DNA of 39,027 nt, from positions 1 through 39,027 of the forward strand of contig NZ_JADPEL010000031.1 in assembly GCF_015667795.1 (NCBI RefSeq), read 5' to 3'. Positions 18,280 to 26,420 of this stretch are shown here, one piece after another (the stretch's first letter is position 1; each line of letters starts with the position of its first letter). The notes under the pieces were generated by a model, which had not been told where the DNA came from, searched no databases, and worked only from the letters and a program-made list of their open reading frames with translations. This DNA is from Clostridium sp. D53t1_180928_C8. GTDB taxonomy: Bacteria; Bacillota; Clostridia; Clostridiales; Clostridiaceae. A program made the position numbers and the translations under genes.

Positions 18280-19446
18280 TTATAACGCTAATTTATATAT
18301 TTCTAAAGCTTCTTTTTCTCTAATTTCAACAAAGCTTCCTACATGTTTTCTATCTGAGACAAGCTTTTTAGCCATCTCTTCAATTCTATCAGATGATAAA
18401 TTTGCATCCTTAAATGATACTGGTAATTCCATATCTTTAAAGAATTCTTCTAGCTTTTTAATAGCTAGAAGTGCTGTTTCTTCAGGATTATTTAAATTAA
18501 TATCTAAATTAAACACTCTATTTCCAAACTGTGCAAATCTATTTATATCATGTTTATAAACAAACTTCATCCAAGCTGGGAATATTATTGAAAGACCAGC
18601 TCCATGTGCAATATCATATATTCCACTTAATTCATGTTCAATATCATGACTTGCCCAATCCCCTCCTCTTCCAATATCTAGTGATCCATTATGTGCTACT
18701 GTTCCACATAACATTATTTCAGCTCTTGCATTATAATCGTCTGGATTTTTCATCAGCCTTAAACCGTTTTCTATAATAGATTTCATAGTTGCTTCACATA
18801 ATCTATCTGTTAAATCAACATGTTTTTCATTTACAAAATATCTTTCCATAACATGTGCAATCATATCTGCTACTCCACATGAAGTTTGATATTTAGGTAA
18901 TGTAAATGTAAGTTCTGGATTTAATATAGAAAAAACTGGTCTCATATCTTCATGACCTACAGCTCTTTTCATCCATCCATCTTCATTTGTAATAACAGAA
19001 CCTGAACTTGTCTCACTTCCCGCTGCTGGTATAGTTAATACAGTTGCTAATTTTATAAGTTCATGGTTTATAGGTGTTCCTGTGAATAAATCCCATACAT
19101 CTCCTTGGTAATTAACTCCTGCTGCAATAGCCTTTGCAGAATCGATTACACTACCTCCACCTACAGCTAATATAAAATCAATATTTTCTTTTCTGCAAAC
19201 TTCTATACCTTTTCTAACTAAAGAAACTCTTGGATTAGGCTTTACCCCTGATAATTCAAAAATCTCTATATCTTCTTTATTTAAGGAATTAATTATTCTA
19301 TCATAAAGACCGCTCTTTTTAATAGAACCTCCACCGTAATGTAATAATACTTTTTTTGAATATTTTTTAACTTCAGTTCCTATACTTTCTTCTGTATTTT
19401 TACCGAAGATTAATTTTGTTCCATTTTGATAATTAAAATTTAACAT
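18280..19446 (-). CDS. Iron-containing alcohol dehydrogenase (butanol dehydrogenase type)
   Basis: A 388-residue group III Fe alcohol dehydrogenase. NAD(P)-binding GGGSVIDSAKAIAAG lies near residues 94-108. The iron ligands fall in CGVADMIAHVMERYF (Asp and His) and SHDIEHELSGIYDIAHGAG (two His). It resembles BdhA/YugJ-type enzymes, which reduce aldehydes such as butyraldehyde to alcohols in clostridial fermentation; cofactor and substrate are inferred. A GTG at 19452 overlaps the Shine-Dalgarno GGAGGTG, so ATG 19446 is chosen. It is apparently monocistronic. Confidence 0.9.
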   Translation of the reverse strand: MLNFNYQNGTKLIFGKNTEESIGTEVKKYSKKVLLHYGGGSIKKSGLYDRIINSLNKEDIEIFELSGVKPNPRVSLVRKGIEVCRKENIDFILAVGGGSVIDSAKAIAAGVNYQGDVWDLFTGTPINHELIKLATVLTIPAAGSETSSGSVITNEDGWMKRAVGHEDMRPVFSILNPELTFTLPKYQTSCGVADMIAHVMERYFVNEKHVDLTDRLCEATMKSIIENGLRLMKNPDDYNARAEIMLCGTVAHNGSLDIGRGGDWASHDIEHELSGIYDIAHGAGLSIIFPAWMKFVYKHDINRFAQFGNRVFNLDINLNNPEETALLAIKKLEEFFKDMELPVSFKDANLSSDRIEEMAKKLVSDRKHVGSFVEIREKEALEIYKLAL

Positions 19447-19514
19447 AATCACACCTCCAGACTATATTCTACCATATTTTTATTCATTCATATTATCTTA
19501 TTTTACTAATATTA

Positions 19515-19550
19515 AAAGGATTATATCAAATAAATCTGATATAATCCTTT
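19515..19550 (-). terminator. Terminator of the SPFH gene
   Basis: A perfect 14-bp stem (19515-19528 with 19537-19550), 8-nt loop, 4 bp after the stop codon. The outer T run on the minus strand is short. Confidence 0.6.
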
Positions 19551-19554
19551 ATGA

Positions 19555-21627
19555 CTATTCCTTAACTATCTCATCATCTTTTTCAACCCTTTTTAAATTA
19601 GATATTTGATTTAAAATTTCATCTTTTATTTTCTTAACTTCCTTACTAACTTCTATATTATTGTCAACTTTACCTTCTGTAAGCTTTTCACTTAATAAAA
19701 GCATAAACATTGATTCAAATGCATTAACCCCTGAAGATGATTCCCCATTACCTGCATTTACTAAAGTCTTAGGAACTATATCTATCTTTCCTTCTTTAAC
19801 TGCATTTGCAAAAGATGACATAACATCGCTTACCACCTTATATTGTGGACCACCATATGCATTAACTTGCTCCTTTGCAGCTACTGCTTTAGAAATACCA
19901 ACTCTAGCTTCTTTTTCTGCTTCTGATTCTGCTGTAACCTTAATTCTAAAGGCTTCTGCTTCTGACTCCTTCTTAACTTTATAGGCATCAGCTTCTGAAA
20001 GCTTTTGAATCTTTTCCGCATCTTGCCTTGCTTTCATAAGTTCAGCCTTACCTTGGTTTTCTTGAATCCTTATATTAATATCAGATTCTGTTAGCGAAGT
20101 TTGTTGCTTAGCTATTGCTTCAGCTTCCCTTAATTCCTTTTCCTTTTCAGCAGCCTTTTGTTGAGTTTCATAAGTTTGAAGTTGCTCTCTTGCTATTTGT
20201 CTACTTCTTAATTGTGTTAAAATTATTTCAATCTCATTACCTTCCTTTGGACTTGCTGGTGTTCCTATTAGCACCTCTTCAAGTTCTAAATTATAATGAC
20301 TAAACTTTTCTTGCATTTCATGTGAGCTTTGAGCTTGAATTTCATTTCTCTCTTGAATTAATTCTATAAGAGTCTTAGTTTGTCCAATATTTTTAAAATA
20401 TGCTGATATCATAGGGTCAAGAGTTTGGTCAACTAGCATTTTTATATCTCCAAACCTTTGAATAACAAGTGGTGCTTTTTTGTAGTCTATATGAAAAACT
20501 ACAGATAAAGGCAAATTAGGCTCAAAAGCATCTTTAGTAATTAAACTAACTTCCTTAAGGTTTTCATCATATTTATGATTACCAATTTGATTAGATATCC
20601 ATTTTAATATTACATTAGTTGTAGGAACTTTAATTATATTACCTGCATAAGTATTAAATGCATATTTACCTGGCATTAAGGCTTCGTTCCAAACACCCCT
20701 ATACCCTTTTTTAACAAGTTCACCATGCTTATAGTCTACCCCTGAAAAGTCTTCTCCCTTAGATCCTGTATAAGATACAACAACCCCAACAAATCCAACC
20801 GGAATAATAACCTTAGGAATATATTCAATAGTTGCAAATAATCTATTTATAAAATACGTACCATCAGCTAATACTTGATATTGCCTTCCTCTATATCCTC
20901 CAGCTCTTAAAAAAGCATCAATATCTTGAAAGTTATTATGATAATTAATATCAGAAGAATCATCACCAACTGTAGGACAGATAATATTTTCTCCCCCTAA
21001 AGATGGTCCATCATGAACAGTAACTATTCCAACTAAATCCTCATTTCCTTGAATTATAACAGGTTCAAAACCTTTTCTTGCATGTATAAGATTTGCCATT
21101 GCTTTTAAGGTCTCTTGTTCTGCTTTTGTTCCTGTTTTTAAACAGTAAGTCACAGTATCAGTAATAATTACAAATTGAGCTAAATTAAATGCATATGTTC
21201 CTTCCCTTATGATTCCTCTTTGAGGTCCCTTTTGTCCCCCATTATTTAAAAACGCTCTTACATCTTGAAAGTTGTTACCCTCTTTAACAACTCTACCTAA
21301 TGTTTGTGTAGGGTTTAGAGGCATACCATCTCTTGCAAAAACATAAGCAATTTTACCTTGAGGTATAGTTACTAATGGAACAACATGAACCTTATAAATT
21401 AGAGGGCTTCTAAAATGAATTCCTCCTCTTAATAACTCTGGCTGATAACCAGCCTCCCCATTTAACGCAATAATTTGTTCATTTAATGATCCTTTTCTAC
21501 TCCACCACTTTTCAACTATTCCAACTTTATCATTATCTATAATTTTGAATCCTAAAATCCAAAGTATAAATAGTAAAGCAAAAATAACCCCAATTACAGT
21601 AAGCCCAATTCTAATATATTCACTCAT
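19555..21627 (-). CDS. Large SPFH/Band 7 domain membrane protein with N-terminal repeats
   Basis: A 690-residue protein. One membrane span (about 8-28) is followed by repeated modules: NNFQDVRAFL at 118 and NNFQDIDAFL at 231, each followed about 15 residues later by a G-T/K-Y-x-x-N turn (143-148, 256-261, and a third at 320-325). The SPFH/Band 7 domain spans about 330-470, then an Ala/Glu/Lys-rich coiled coil (about 475-590) and a C-terminal region. SPFH proteins form large cage- or ring-like membrane assemblies. The repeats before the domain are unusual beside FloA or FloT, which are much shorter. Partners are unknown; neighbours give no operon clue. RBS AAGGAGG. Confidence 0.8.
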   Translation of the reverse strand: MSEYIRIGLTVIGVIFALLFILWILGFKIIDNDKVGIVEKWWSRKGSLNEQIIALNGEAGYQPELLRGGIHFRSPLIYKVHVVPLVTIPQGKIAYVFARDGMPLNPTQTLGRVVKEGNNFQDVRAFLNNGGQKGPQRGIIREGTYAFNLAQFVIITDTVTYCLKTGTKAEQETLKAMANLIHARKGFEPVIIQGNEDLVGIVTVHDGPSLGGENIICPTVGDDSSDINYHNNFQDIDAFLRAGGYRGRQYQVLADGTYFINRLFATIEYIPKVIIPVGFVGVVVSYTGSKGEDFSGVDYKHGELVKKGYRGVWNEALMPGKYAFNTYAGNIIKVPTTNVILKWISNQIGNHKYDENLKEVSLITKDAFEPNLPLSVVFHIDYKKAPLVIQRFGDIKMLVDQTLDPMISAYFKNIGQTKTLIELIQERNEIQAQSSHEMQEKFSHYNLELEEVLIGTPASPKEGNEIEIILTQLRSRQIAREQLQTYETQQKAAEKEKELREAEAIAKQQTSLTESDINIRIQENQGKAELMKARQDAEKIQKLSEADAYKVKKESEAEAFRIKVTAESEAEKEARVGISKAVAAKEQVNAYGGPQYKVVSDVMSSFANAVKEGKIDIVPKTLVNAGNGESSSGVNAFESMFMLLLSEKLTEGKVDNNIEVSKEVKKIKDEILNQISNLKRVEKDDEIVKE

Positions 21628-21722
21628 ACTTTCCTCCTTAAAACAGTAAGATTTACTACCAATATATTAAATTGAAATATACTATATTCTTAATTATTTT
21701 CATTTTATGTAAAACATTTTCA

Positions 21723-21751
21723 TTGGAATTAATTCCTTATAATAGTATAAT
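21723..21751 (+). promoter_or_regulatory. Promoter of the PBP gene with a palindrome in its spacer
   Basis: TTGGAA (21723-21728), a 17-bp spacer and TATAAT (21746-21751). The perfect 12-bp palindrome GGAATTAATTCC (21725-21736) starts within the -35 and fills part of the spacer, where a repressor could bind. A second TATAAT lies at 21738-21743. Confidence 0.6.
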
Positions 21752-21782
21752 AATTTATAAAGTGTATTTAAGGAGGAAATTT

Positions 21783-23795
21783 ATGAAGAAACTAAGGAAT
21801 TTACTCTTGTTATTGCTAATAACAATTGTGATATTTTCAATTAGCTGCTCAAAAATAAATAAATATGAAGAAACATTTAATACATTTAAAGAAAAATGGA
21901 TTAATAAGGATTTTGAAGCTATGTACTCTATGCTAAATCAGTCATCTAAAGAATATATAGATAAAGAAGCATTTACAAGCAGATATAAAACAATATATTC
22001 AGCAATAAACTTAACTGATTTAGAAATAACATCAAATGGTGATCCTATTAAAAATGAAGGATATTATACTATACCATTTACTTTTAAGGCTAAAACTGTA
22101 GCTGGAGAATTAAATCTAACAGATTTTAAGTTAAATATTTATAAAGTTGATAAGGATTATCTTATTGATTGGAATGAAAGTTTAATATTGCCAAATATGA
22201 TTGAAGGGGATAAGCTTTATGTTAGAAACTTTAATCATACACGTGGAAAAATACTTGATAGAAATAATAACGTATTAGCTGAAGATGGAACAATGTCTGT
22301 AGTAGGAATATATCCATCTAAATTTGATAACGAAAATCGTGATGCTAAGATATCTGAACTTGCAAATACCTTAGATATAAGTGAAGAAACTATTACTAAC
22401 AAACTAAATGCAAATAAAAATCCTGAACATTTTGTTCCTATAGTTAACATACTTTCAACTGATGAAAAGCTTTCTACCTTAACTAACAGGTCTGAAGAAG
22501 GTATCATTATTAATGAAAAAACATCTAGAGTTTACCATGGTGGAAATGCTTTTGGAAGATTAATTGGCTATGTAGGTTCAATAACTGCTGAAGAACTAGA
22601 AAAAAATACTGATAAAGGTTATACTCAAACTAGTTTAATTGGTAAGGCTGGTATTGAACAAGTTTATGAAGATACATTACGTGGTGAAAATGGTGCAGAA
22701 ATTTATCTTTTAAGAGGTAATGACGAAATATCAATTTTGAAAAAGGATGTTTCAGATGGTAATGATGTTAAACTTACTATTGATTCAACTTTGCAAACTA
22801 ATGCCTATGAACAATTAAACGGAGAAAAAGGTGCAGTTACTGCTGTTGATCCTAAAACCGGTGAAGTTTTAGCATTAGTTAGTGCTCCATCATATGATTC
22901 TAATATATTTACCACTTATGTAACTAAAACATTAAAATCTGAAAGAGAAGCAAGTAACAATGCTGATGAAATTAATAGATTTAGTAAAACTTATGCTCCT
23001 GGTTCAACTATGAAACTTATTACCGCTTCAATAGGACTTAATACAGGGTCTTTAAACGCTGATGATCCTGTTACAATTGATGGTTCAAGCTGGCAAAAAG
23101 ATGCAAGTTGGGGAAACTATAATATTACTAGGGTTCAGAATACTACTACTCCAATGACACTTAGAGAAGCTGCTAAATACTCTGATAATATATATTTTGC
23201 TCAATTAGCATTAAAAATTGGTAGTGAAAATTTAATTAACGGAATTAAAAACTTTGGGATTGGAGAAGAAATGACTTTTGAATATCCTATGGCTAATTCT
23301 AGTATTTCTAACAACGGAAATCTAGATAAAGAAATTTTATTAGCAGATACAGGATATGGACAAGGTGAAATTATGGTTACCCCTTTAAATATGGCATTAG
23401 CATATAGTGCTTTAGCTAATGATGGTAACATTATGAATCCAAGATTAGTTTTATCCTCTGATAGTACTCCATCAATTTGGAAAGAATCTTCAATTAAATC
23501 AGAACATTTACCAACATTAATTGAAGATTTCTCTGCTATGGTAAATGATGCTGATGGTTCTGCTCATGGAGCTCAAATTGATGGCTATAATATAGCTGCT
23601 AAAACTGGAACTGCTGAAATTAAAGCATCTCAAGATGATACAACCGGAACTGAAAACGGATGGTTTGTAGCTGTTGATACTACATCTTCTAAGCTTGCTG
23701 TAGCAATGATTGTTGAAAATGTAAAGGATAGAGGCGGAAGTAGTATTCCTATTCCTAAGGTTAAAGCAATTATGGAAGAGTACTTAAAACGATAA
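21783..23795 (+). CDS. Lipoprotein class B penicillin-binding protein (MecA/PBP2a-like layout)
   Basis: A 670-residue peptidoglycan transpeptidase. The signal ends in lipobox SISC with Cys22 as lipid anchor. Then come an NTF2-like MecA-N domain (about 25-135), a PBP dimer domain (about 145-310) and a transpeptidase domain (about 340-670). Catalytic motifs are complete: STMK (Ser408, Lys411), SDN (467-469) and KTG (607-609). This layout is that of MecA/PBP2a and Bacillus PbpC; clostridial members are not necessarily resistance proteins. A start 37 codons upstream (21672) is rejected because AAGGAGG sits just before ATG 21783. It has its own promoter and terminator. Confidence 0.92.
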   Translation: MKKLRNLLLLLLITIVIFSISCSKINKYEETFNTFKEKWINKDFEAMYSMLNQSSKEYIDKEAFTSRYKTIYSAINLTDLEITSNGDPIKNEGYYTIPFTFKAKTVAGELNLTDFKLNIYKVDKDYLIDWNESLILPNMIEGDKLYVRNFNHTRGKILDRNNNVLAEDGTMSVVGIYPSKFDNENRDAKISELANTLDISEETITNKLNANKNPEHFVPIVNILSTDEKLSTLTNRSEEGIIINEKTSRVYHGGNAFGRLIGYVGSITAEELEKNTDKGYTQTSLIGKAGIEQVYEDTLRGENGAEIYLLRGNDEISILKKDVSDGNDVKLTIDSTLQTNAYEQLNGEKGAVTAVDPKTGEVLALVSAPSYDSNIFTTYVTKTLKSEREASNNADEINRFSKTYAPGSTMKLITASIGLNTGSLNADDPVTIDGSSWQKDASWGNYNITRVQNTTTPMTLREAAKYSDNIYFAQLALKIGSENLINGIKNFGIGEEMTFEYPMANSSISNNGNLDKEILLADTGYGQGEIMVTPLNMALAYSALANDGNIMNPRLVLSSDSTPSIWKESSIKSEHLPTLIEDFSAMVNDADGSAHGAQIDGYNIAAKTGTAEIKASQDDTTGTENGWFVAVDTTSSKLAVAMIVENVKDRGGSSIPIPKVKAIMEEYLKR

Positions 23796-23826
23796 TAATA
23801 AAATATTAAATTATTGATATTCAAAG

Positions 23827-23861
23827 GGGGATAATCTTATATAAGTCATAAGATTATCCCC
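23827..23861 (+). terminator. Terminator of the PBP gene
   Basis: A perfect 14-bp stem GGGGATAATCTTAT/ATAAGATTATCCCC with a 7-nt loop, extended by A/T pairs and followed by TTTT. Confidence 0.85.
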
Positions 23862-23887
23862 TTTTAAGTTTTATTTATTTTTAAATA

Positions 23888-23992
23888 TTAGTCTATTTCC
23901 CAACCTAATTCTTTTAATGAGTTTATTGTACTTTCTAATACTTCACTGAATTTTATTTTAATTTTATCCTTAGTTTTAATATTTTTCTCATA
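23888..23992 (-). pseudogene. Possible remnant: 3' end of a lost gene
   Basis: In the 301-bp space after the PBP gene, the minus strand holds an open stretch of 34 codons ending VLESTINSLKELGWEID and a stop at 23890-23888. It is bounded upstream by a stop and has no ATG, GTG or TTG that fits a start, and no ribosome site. The sequence reads like an amphipathic protein C-terminus, so it may be the tail of a decayed gene. The rest of 23862-24096 is A+T-rich with nothing I can name. Confidence 0.3.
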
Positions 23993-24096
23993 TATTTATC
24001 CTTTTATATTTATAAAATACCCTTAAGTAAAATTATATAATATTAGTTATACAAACTTAATAGATTATGCAACAATTTTATTTTCCATCTTAAATA

Positions 24097-24819
24097 TTAA
24101 TGTCCTAAATCAATAATCAAAGAATCACTAATACTATTGTCAATAATAAACTTAACTAAATTAATCCATCCATCACATTTATCCAAAATAATAGAATCAC
24201 TTGAAACTACAAAATTACTTTTTTCAAGAATAACATCAGGATTAGTTACAATCTCAACATTTAAATCAATATCCCATTTATCAGCAGCTTCACAAATCGC
24301 AGTTTTTAATTTTCCTGAATTTGAAACTGGAGCATCAATATAAAAATTAACACCTTTAAGCTCAAGTTTACTAAAAATATCTCCTAACATATCTAATACT
24401 ATATAAGTTTTATCAATTAATCTATACGTTCCCCTAAGTCCAGCCAAATCTCTTATAGCTCCATCCATACATTTTATTAGTAACCCCTTAGATAAAGCTA
24501 CTTCAAGAGAAATTAGAAAATTAAATGCATCTATGTTTATAGTTTTTCCCTTTAAATTGTATACATTAATTTCCTTTGCTTTTCTTATTTCTAAATCTCT
24601 ATTAGAACAACTAGCTCTTCTAAGCGCCATACGTTGTCTTACTGAAAATTGATGTCTTCCACCAACAAAATCAATAATATTACTAATAGGATAATTTCTA
24701 TTAAGTAACCATACAACTTCTTCCTGTGAATATCGTAATTTTTCTATTTCTTCGTTTGAAAAAAATCTTTCATCCTTATCATCTTTTCCTCTTACTGTAA
24801 TCTTTCTTACTTCTTCCAT
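24097..24819 (-). CDS. DUF434 domain protein, function unknown
   Basis: A 240-residue protein that I recognise as the DUF434/DUF5616 type. The N-terminal part (about 20-90) contains EEVVWLLNRNYP, VGGRHQFSVRQR and MALRRASCS. The C-terminal part (about 91-240) has the acidic FYIDAPVSNSGKLK motif and ends SLIIDLGH. Conserved acidic residues and DAPVSNSG suggest a nuclease-like or nucleotide-binding fold, but I know of no experimentally established activity. It appears to be a single gene with AGGTAAT upstream of the ATG. Cytoplasmic, with no membrane span. Confidence 0.7.
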   Translation of the reverse strand: MEEVRKITVRGKDDKDERFFSNEEIEKLRYSQEEVVWLLNRNYPISNIIDFVGGRHQFSVRQRMALRRASCSNRDLEIRKAKEINVYNLKGKTINIDAFNFLISLEVALSKGLLIKCMDGAIRDLAGLRGTYRLIDKTYIVLDMLGDIFSKLELKGVNFYIDAPVSNSGKLKTAICEAADKWDIDLNVEIVTNPDVILEKSNFVVSSDSIILDKCDGWINLVKFIIDNSISDSLIIDLGH

Positions 24820-24981
24820 CTTATATTACCTTTCATAGTCATTCCTTATTATTGTAATATTTATAATTTATATTATTTTCCCCTATATATTTTTAATTAA
24901 TAAACTTAAATCATGTATTTTTACCTACCAATATTGCCATACTATAATTAAGAAAGAGATTCCAAAAGATTCTTTTTCTAA

Positions 24982-25031
24982 AAAGATAAAATACTATCAC
25001 ATTGCTCTTATGATGATAGTATTTTATCTTT
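24982..25031 (-). terminator. Terminator of the 100-residue protein gene
   Basis: A perfect 18-bp stem (24982-24999 with 25014-25031) with a 14-nt loop; on the minus strand the far arm ends in TCTTTTTAG. It lies about 30 bp after the stop codon at 25062. Confidence 0.75.
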
Positions 25032-25061
25032 ACTATTTATACAATAATTTTTCATTTCTCA

Positions 25062-25364
25062 TTAAAATACATAAGTCATATTTTGTGGCTCAAAATATGA
25101 TAATCCATGAACCTTAGCTATTTTCTGAATAAGTTCATTTAAATATTCTGCATCTTCTAACATACATCCAATGATTACAAATCCTTCTCCTTTACTAATT
25201 TCAATATTAAGTTTTTTAGATCTTAAATCATCATAAAACTCATCAATTAAATCTATATCCCCAACAAGGGAAGTATTTCCTTCACAAAGCATTTCATATA
25301 AGACCTGAGCGCCTACTGCACTACTTACACTATCACTATTCCATACTGCACAATACCATTCCAT
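25062..25364 (-). CDS. 100-residue protein of unknown function
   Basis: An acidic, soluble 100-residue protein beginning MEWYCAVWNSDSVSSAVG and ending FEPQNMTYVF. Alternating beta strands and helices are likely (FVIIGCML strand; EYLNELIQKIAKV helix), compatible with a small alpha/beta fold. Cysteines at 5, 27 and 67 form no recognisable metal motif. A strong AAGGAG precedes the ATG and a strong terminator follows, so it is a real single-gene unit. I do not recognise the family. Confidence 0.75.
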   Translation of the reverse strand: MEWYCAVWNSDSVSSAVGAQVLYEMLCEGNTSLVGDIDLIDEFYDDLRSKKLNIEISKGEGFVIIGCMLEDAEYLNELIQKIAKVHGLSYFEPQNMTYVF

Positions 25365-25518
25365 TACTCTTCTCCTTTACCTTCCTAACTTTTTATAATT
25401 TTATCATAAAGGCATAATAAATCCTATTCTTCGCTAAATAATTATTTTTTATTTTAGTACCTATTGATAAATTAAAAGAATACTTTATTAGTATATAGTA
25501 ATACTTTAGAGGTATTTA

Positions 25519-26172
25519 ATGACTTTTATTTACTTACTAATTATTTTTCTTATATTACTACTTTTATCAGAAATAATAGCAATATTATTAAAGCTTACTG
25601 GGCTAGATATGGAAAAAGCACGTTTTCAAGTAATTTCAATAATAACACATACCGGTTTTACTACTCGTGAATCTGAACTTATTGCCCAACATTCAAAACG
25701 ACGTAGAATAGTAAGTTATCTAATGTTATTAAGCTATGTAGTTCAAGCAACCTTTTTTTCTATTTTAATATCATCCATTAAAGATAAAGGCTTTTTTAAT
25801 ATAATTCTTATTTCCTTTTTTATTATATTAATTATTGTACTTATATTTAAAGCTAGTAATTTATTATTAAAATTTGAACCTTTTTTATACAATCTTATAT
25901 CAAAAACTCAAAAAAAATCATTAAATACTAAATCTATCCAAAATGTATTATATATTAGTGAAGAATATGAAGTTATTGAATTTGTTGTAATAGCTAAAAA
26001 TCAGCTCTGTAATATACATTTAAAAGATTTTTCCTTAGACTTTATTAAGGTTCTTTTAATCGATAAAGGACATACACTAATACCAATTCCTAAAGGAAAT
26101 GATCTTGTTGAAGAAGGGGACAGAGTAATTGTTTATGGACGTGTTGATAAATTAAAAGAATTGATACTTTAA
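25519..26172 (+). CDS. Membrane protein with C-terminal TrkA-C (RCK_C) domain
   Basis: A 217-residue protein with a first span at about 3-26, then a loop containing HTGFTTRESELI (about 45-56), two more spans (about 68-88 and 93-113), and a cytoplasmic C-terminal domain (about 143-217) that reads as TrkA-C, with GDRVIVYGR near the end. TrkA-C domains bind small ligands, such as cyclic di-AMP in some cation transporters. There is no RCK_N nucleotide-binding domain. The TGFTT in the loop resembles the selectivity-filter loops of TrkH/KtrB, perhaps by chance. Likely role: membrane cation transport or its regulation. RBS AGAGGT precedes the ATG. Confidence 0.75.
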   Translation: MTFIYLLIIFLILLLLSEIIAILLKLTGLDMEKARFQVISIITHTGFTTRESELIAQHSKRRRIVSYLMLLSYVVQATFFSILISSIKDKGFFNIILISFFIILIIVLIFKASNLLLKFEPFLYNLISKTQKKSLNTKSIQNVLYISEEYEVIEFVVIAKNQLCNIHLKDFSLDFIKVLLIDKGHTLIPIPKGNDLVEEGDRVIVYGRVDKLKELIL

Positions 26173-26181
26173 GTACTTATA

Positions 26182-26219
26182 AAAAAAGGATGAATTCTCA
26201 ATTAAATTCATCCTTTTTT
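26182..26219 (+). terminator. Terminator of the TrkA-C gene
   Basis: A 15-bp stem AAAAAAGGATGAATT/AATTCATCCTTTTTT (26182-26196 with 26205-26219), 10 bp after the stop, ending in T6. Confidence 0.85.
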
Positions 26220-26229
26220 ATATAATTAA

Positions 26230-26313
26230 TTATTGAACTTCACTATTATTAACTATCTTTGTTTTAGCCTTTTTATTTTGTTTAGGCTTTTTTTCATTTC
26301 TATTCTTCGCCAA
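26230..26313 (-). CDS. 27-residue basic protein with TTG start, unknown
   Basis: A 27-codon frame reading (M)AKNRNEKKPKQNK and ending VNNSEVQ, starting at TTG 26313, with AAAGGAG 8 nt upstream. It is about one third Lys/Arg and probably disordered, like many short basic clostridial proteins. It sits between MATE (107 bp upstream in the transcript sense) and the TrkA-C terminator. A 12-bp inverted repeat in its leader overlaps the ribosome site, which could control translation. Coding is supported only by RBS and composition. Confidence 0.55.
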   Translation of the reverse strand: MAKNRNEKKPKQNKKAKTKIVNNSEVQ

Positions 26314-26325
26314 AACCTCGTCTCC

Positions 26326-26387
26326 TTTCTTAAATAAATAATATACCTCATTTAAGAGTTATATTTAGTTTCCTCTTATTTAAGAAA
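26326..26387 (-). repeat. Leader inverted repeat touching the ribosome site of the 27-residue gene
   Basis: TTTCTTAAATAA (26326-26337) and TTATTTAAGAAA (26376-26387) form a perfect 12-bp inverted repeat. A third related element (ATTTAAGAG near 26350-26358) lies between, so alternative pairings are possible. In the minus-strand RNA the second arm runs directly into AAAGGAG. Confidence 0.5.
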
Positions 26388-26420
26388 AGAATACTAGAAA
26401 TTATAACTGCTACTGCCAAA

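Noticed and set aside
21672-21782. N-terminal extension of the PBP
   Set aside because: It would put 37 hydrophobic and basic residues before a standard lipoprotein signal and read through the promoter and the AAGGAGG ribosome site.
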